From Trebonia sp964581815 (lineage in GTDB: Bacteria; Actinomycetota; Actinomycetes; Streptosporangiales; Streptosporangiaceae), in NCBI GenBank assembly GCA_964581815.1, contig CAZORE010000005.1, positions 62,001 through 126,000 of the forward strand: DNA of 64,000 bases, read 5' to 3'. Positions 61,027 through 64,000 of the stretch are shown piece after piece (the stretch's first letter is position 1; the number at the start of each line of letters is the position of its first letter). Below the pieces are notes generated by a model. It saw only the letters and a program-made list of their open reading frames with translations, did no database searches and had not been told where the DNA came from. The translations under genes were made by a program, and so were the position numbers.

Positions 61027-61542
61027 ATGCCTGATGTTCCGCTTTACGTAGCCATTGCTACGGCCGGTACGTCCGTTATCGCAAGTGCTGTACCGCTACT
61101 GATCGGGTGGGCGAAGGATACCGGGCGGGAGAAGCGAGCCGAAGCGAAAGTGTTGATGCGTGAGCAAAGGCAAGTCACGGAGAACCGGAGCGAGCTGTGT
61201 GTCAATCTGCTCGGCCTGGCCCGGCATTTCCGGGTGCTCATGGAGAACGTCTATGACTCGCGCGGGCCCGTACTTGACTCGGACGTCGAGCGGGTCCGCG
61301 GGGCGGTCGCCGACATCGCTAGTCAGGCCGACAAGGTGGAGTTCAACGTGCCGAAGACTGGCCCTGCCGCGGTGGCACTCGCCGACGAGGCGAGAAAGCT
61401 CGCCCTGACCGCTGAGGAAAGGAACAGGGAGCACGGGTCCCCGCTGGTTTCCGGTGACTTCACGAAGTTTGACGACTGTCTTGAGGCGTTCAAGGACGCC
61501 GCGCGGTCCGCATTTGAAGAGCTTCAGGAGCGCACTGGGTAG
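61027..61542 (+). CDS. Membrane-anchored helical protein, unknown, next to the STAND/RiPP locus
   Basis: A 171-residue protein with one N-terminal helix (about 5-27) and a cytoplasmic or exposed helical domain of about 130 residues (coiled coil likely: REKRAEAKVLMREQRQVTENRSEL, AFKDAARSAFEEL). I recall similar helical membrane proteins near STAND or TIR genes in actinobacteria but cannot name a family. ATG 61027; weak ribosome site. It converges with, and overlaps by 19 bp, the STAND NTPase gene. It could be an effector, anchor or sensor. Confidence 0.7.
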   Translation: MPDVPLYVAIATAGTSVIASAVPLLIGWAKDTGREKRAEAKVLMREQRQVTENRSELCVNLLGLARHFRVLMENVYDSRGPVLDSDVERVRGAVADIASQADKVEFNVPKTGPAAVALADEARKLALTAEERNREHGSPLVSGDFTKFDDCLEAFKDAARSAFEELQERTG

Positions 61543-63521
61543 GAGCGTCTCTTCCGCAGGCCGGCCAGTGCCAGGGCAAGCTGCTTATGTGGCGGGGATA
61601 GCGGCGGGTCCGTGGCGTCGATCGCTTCCCTGGCCCGTTCCTTCGCGGAAGCGTTGTCGCCGGCCAAGTCGAAGGCGCGAGCCGCGTAGAGCAGGACAAG
61701 GCCGCTGCGCCTGGCGCTGGCAAGCGCGCCGTTGATCTCCGCGGCCGCGGCCCTGTGGTCGCCGGTTTCCGCAAGCGCCAGCCCCCGGGCCGCCTGGCTG
61801 GACGGGACATCGGGGACAGCCTGGTTGAGGTCGGATATCGCCTTATTGCCGTCTCCGAGATCCGCCAAAATCTCACCGCGCATCCGCCGGGCCTCGACAA
61901 GCGCGCCGTCCCTGTCGATCACCGAGTTGAGGATCATGACCGCTCCCCGGCCATCGCCGGTTTGCCAGAGCGCGTGGGCCAGCTGGATTTGCAGCCCGAG
62001 ATCGTTTCGTTCCCTGTTGGCCGCCGCGCTCAGCGCGGGGATGGCCGCGCCCGGGTCGTCCCCGGCCAACAGGAGCTGGCCGGCTGCGGCGAGTTGGTAG
62101 GCGGCGGCATGGGAGTCGCCCGCGGCCTGCATCAGCTCGGCGGCCTTCCGGTAATGAGGCAGCGCCTCGGCTGGCTCGCCGTGCCTGTATGCCACGTTGC
62201 CTAGCAGCGATTCGGCCTCAGCTCGCGCACGGAAACCAGGCGCGTCCCTGAGTTCCTGCTCGGGAAGGGCACGGCACGCGCGCTCAGCGTGCGCTCGGGC
62301 AAGTTCGAGTTCCCCCCGTGCCAGGGCCAGCTCGGCTGCGCGCAGGAAACCCGTCGCGGTCACAGCTGCCGCGGCAGCCGTGCTCGCGGTTTGCAGCGGA
62401 CCTATCAGCCGGTCGCTCAGCAGCCGGTAGTACCGCACGGACTCATTGGTCTCGCTGGTCAGGAGATGACGGTCGAGGAGGTCCCGCAGGACGGCAGCCG
62501 GCACCCTGCTCGTGGTTGCGGCATCTTCACGAAGTCCGCCGCGGGCGCCCGTGCCGGTGATGAAGCTGGCCGCCAGCCACGACTGAAGCTTCCGGTACGG
62601 AACGTCATGCAGCGCCGACATCTCGGTGATCAGTTGCCCGCAGTAGTCGGCGAGAGCCGTGCCTGAGTCGCTGAATGTCCTGATCGTCCGGTCGGAGATC
62701 TCAGTGACGCTCGGCGGGAGATCGTCCCACAGCCGAGAGCAGACCGCCTGCAGCAGGGACGGCTCGACGCGACGGCCAGACGACAACGCGGCGCTTTCCT
62801 GGACGCCGAGCAAGTCGTTGACAATGCCGTGCGCGGCCGCTTCGGCAAACGTCCGGCCTGCGGCTATGGCAGGCATCCTGATCGCCCCGATCGCGCTCCG
62901 CGGGCTCAACGCGGTGAGCGTGTGCCGTGCGCCGACGCCGATGGATCTCGTGAAAAGACTAAGGCCGGCGGTTCTTGTCACCAGCAGCAGGTGCAGCCTG
63001 GGGTGATCAGAAATCGCCTGGGCGAGTCCGGCTAGGAACTCCCGGCGCCACTTGGCCCAGGCACCGGCCCGCGGGCCGAGAGTGAGGTCATCCAGGCCGT
63101 CAACGGCCGCGTAGGTGGCACCATCGTGCCCTCGAGTGCTCTCGCGCACGAAGTCGCTGACGGTCATCCTGGCGAGCCGGGTGGGCACGTCGTCAGGCGC
63201 CCAGGACCGCAGCAGCGCCAGCGTGAACGGGTTGTGCTCCGCGAGAGCAGGGAACGGGAACGTCGTGCCGTGCGACAAGTTCCCTAGCGGGAAGATAAGC
63301 GGCCGCTGCTGCGACGAGCTTTCCCGCAGCCGCGGACGGACGCCGGCTTGCAGCAGGGACGTCTTCCCGCACCCGGGCGGGCCGCTGACGACAGTCAGCC
63401 GGTTCGTCACCCAGAGGTCGACGACCACGGCTATATCCGCATCCCGCCCGAAGAAGAATTCCATATCGGCCTGCGTAAAGGCACGTGAGCCGGGATACGG
63501 GTTGTCCGCGATCTTGCGCAC
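61524..63521 (-). CDS. STAND NTPase with TPR-like repeats
   Basis: A 665-residue signalling NTPase. N-terminal NPYPGSRAFTQADMEFFFGRD is the entry motif of nSTAND-type proteins; the P-loop is VSGPPGCGKTSLL (47-54) and Walker B is YAAVDGLDDL (about 138-145). A helical and winged-helix region follows, then from about 395 to 650 TPR-like repeats (ELALARGELELARAHAERA, NVAYRHGEPAEALPHYRKAAEL, GLALAETGDHRAAAAEINGAL). Such proteins act as molecular switches in immune-like or developmental systems. No effector domain is fused, so the effector may be a neighbour. GTG 63521 with GGGGGAGG. It lies 158 bp downstream of the precursor gene. Confidence 0.88.
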   Translation of the reverse strand: MRKIADNPYPGSRAFTQADMEFFFGRDADIAVVVDLWVTNRLTVVSGPPGCGKTSLLQAGVRPRLRESSSQQRPLIFPLGNLSHGTTFPFPALAEHNPFTLALLRSWAPDDVPTRLARMTVSDFVRESTRGHDGATYAAVDGLDDLTLGPRAGAWAKWRREFLAGLAQAISDHPRLHLLLVTRTAGLSLFTRSIGVGARHTLTALSPRSAIGAIRMPAIAAGRTFAEAAAHGIVNDLLGVQESAALSSGRRVEPSLLQAVCSRLWDDLPPSVTEISDRTIRTFSDSGTALADYCGQLITEMSALHDVPYRKLQSWLAASFITGTGARGGLREDAATTSRVPAAVLRDLLDRHLLTSETNESVRYYRLLSDRLIGPLQTASTAAAAAVTATGFLRAAELALARGELELARAHAERACRALPEQELRDAPGFRARAEAESLLGNVAYRHGEPAEALPHYRKAAELMQAAGDSHAAAYQLAAAGQLLLAGDDPGAAIPALSAAANRERNDLGLQIQLAHALWQTGDGRGAVMILNSVIDRDGALVEARRMRGEILADLGDGNKAISDLNQAVPDVPSSQAARGLALAETGDHRAAAAEINGALASARRSGLVLLYAARAFDLAGDNASAKERAREAIDATDPPLSPPHKQLALALAGLRKRRSYPVRS

Positions 63522-63679
63522 CGAACCGGACCTCCCCCAAATGGCGAGCGGGCACCGTGTGCCTGACCTACAGACAGTACGTTACGCCCTGGCAAAGCGC
63601 CGGCATATGGCTGCCAGCACTTTGCCTGAGGACATTGAGGACGCCCGTGCCTGTTTCCGCAGGTAACCTGCTTTATGGG

Positions 63680-63841
63680 TCAGCTGATGAAGTTGTTGAA
63701 ACTGGCGAAGCTGCGCTCGGGCTTGGACAGCAGAATCCGCTCCAGAGCCCTGCTGAGCGCGGAATCCGAGTCAGCGAACTCCAGGTCGGCAATGCTGATC
63801 TCGCGGACGTCAAGCAGCAGGCCGTCGGCAACGTCGTCCAT
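63680..63841 (-). CDS. FxSxx-COOH-like RiPP precursor peptide
   Basis: A 53-residue peptide with a strong ribosome site (GAGGAGGACC then ATG 63841). The leader half (DVREISIADLEFADSDSAL, ALERILL) matches the DL-rich, acidic, helical leader typical of FxSxx-COOH precursors, and the peptide ends SFASFNNFIS. In that family a radical SAM/SPASM enzyme (FxsB) crosslinks the Phe of the C-terminal motif to make a cyclophane. Here FAS and FIS both occur, but the last five residues are NNFIS, not the strict FxSxx spacing. The maturase is not in the window and would lie right of 64000 if present. It is followed by the STAND NTPase gene on the same strand. Confidence 0.65.
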   Translation of the reverse strand: MDDVADGLLLDVREISIADLEFADSDSALSRALERILLSKPERSFASFNNFIS

Positions 63842-64000
63842 GGTCCTCCTCGTCACGGGTCACCTTTGGATACCGGCTTCCGTGTCGCTCCGTGCGGCCG
63901 CCGTTCCGGCAGCTATATTGATAGAGATACATTGTTTCGCTTAAGCTGTCGAGTGCCTTCCGAGTGAAATTCACGTCGCATGGCTTGATGATCATGAAAT
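63842..64000. other. Upstream region of the precursor gene, cut by the window edge
   Basis: 159 bp with no clear gene. On the minus strand the A+T-rich 63910-63950 (AACAATGTATCTCTATCAAT) may hold the promoter. Since nothing long is open here, the precursor may be first in its transcript or follow a gene ending beyond the edge. Confidence 0.45.

Noticed and set aside
63810..63995. A 61-codon minus-strand frame ending MTRDEEDHGRRCRRPAA-like
   Set aside because: It overlaps the 5' end of the precursor in another frame; its last codons are the ribosome site region. No start signal of its own.
1..64000. tRNA, rRNA, CRISPR arrays, transposases or prophage genes
   Set aside because: Looked for in the gaps between genes and not seen; the repeats found are short direct or inverted repeats without spacers or transposase genes.

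Overview
The window is about 70% G+C, gene-dense, with frequent GTG/TTG starts, 1-8 bp stop/start overlaps and purine-rich ribosome binding sites. It encodes glucosyl-3-phosphoglycerate synthase, S1C proteases, an aa3-type oxidase with actinobacterial gene order and an FxSxx-COOH-like RiPP precursor. This fits a filamentous or soil actinomycete (Streptosporangiales- or Streptomyces-like), but I cannot fix the genus. Two 100-base runs of N (30251-30350, 36343-36442) are scaffold gaps. No rRNA, tRNA, CRISPR array or insertion sequence was seen. All calls were made by reading the sequence by eye, with no database search.

Layout. 1-1975: a response regulator (cut by the left edge) and its histidine kinase. 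2042-8760: a glycan-utilisation locus of two large secreted multidomain proteins (a beta-helix enzyme and a GH16 glucanase, both with near-identical F5/8-type domains) flanking a ROK repressor gene. Both secreted-protein promoters share a 12-bp motif, so they look like one regulon. 8761-9375: a gene-free, palindrome-rich stretch. 9376-15076: a minus-strand respiratory operon (cupredoxin, ctaC, ctaD, ctaE, small membrane subunit, ctaB) whose subunit I lacks the usual proton-channel residues. 15274-18664: a divergent two-component system, a TlpA-like thioredoxin and a membrane-anchored unknown. 18727-21780: two paralogous S1C (HtrA-like) proteases. 21859-25950: an AbiEi-like/PD-(D/E)XK protein, dapE, a LysR regulator, and a GDT1-family transporter behind a yybP-ykoY-type manganese riboswitch.

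26127-30196: a Crp/Fnr regulator divergent from an unusual protein that joins a class III cyclase homology domain to a pseudokinase, followed by a divergent glutamyl-tRNA synthetase. 30424-41677: a glycosyltransferase, a DUF3516-type helicase, a PrmC-related methyltransferase, a winged-helix AlkZ-like protein (broken by a gap), a YncE-like beta-propeller, CysRS and FadD. 41862-48108: a secreted HAF/CHRD protein, two gene relics, a phosphoesterase of the phospholipase C type, a GMC oxidoreductase and GpgS. 48605-53766: a LuxR-type ATPase regulator, a ParA ATPase overlapping a CHAD-domain (polyphosphate-binding) gene, and ribokinase.

54335-59731: a B12-dependent, CarH-like light-sensing regulator divergent from a lipid-modification cluster (truncated SRPBCC/epimerase relic, FAD oxidoreductase, DUF1365, cyclopropane-fatty-acid-synthase family methyltransferase, DUF523-DUF1722). 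59762-60694: a RIO-type kinase. 61027-64000: a probable signalling or conflict locus with a small membrane protein, a STAND NTPase with TPR-like repeats and, upstream on the same strand, a 53-residue FxSxx-COOH-like precursor ending in FASFNNFIS. Its maturase would lie beyond the right edge.

The strongest leads are the RiPP-like precursor/STAND locus, the CHAD-ParA pair, the cyclase-pseudokinase/Crp pair, the oxidase with altered channels and extra cupredoxin, and the light-regulated lipid cluster.
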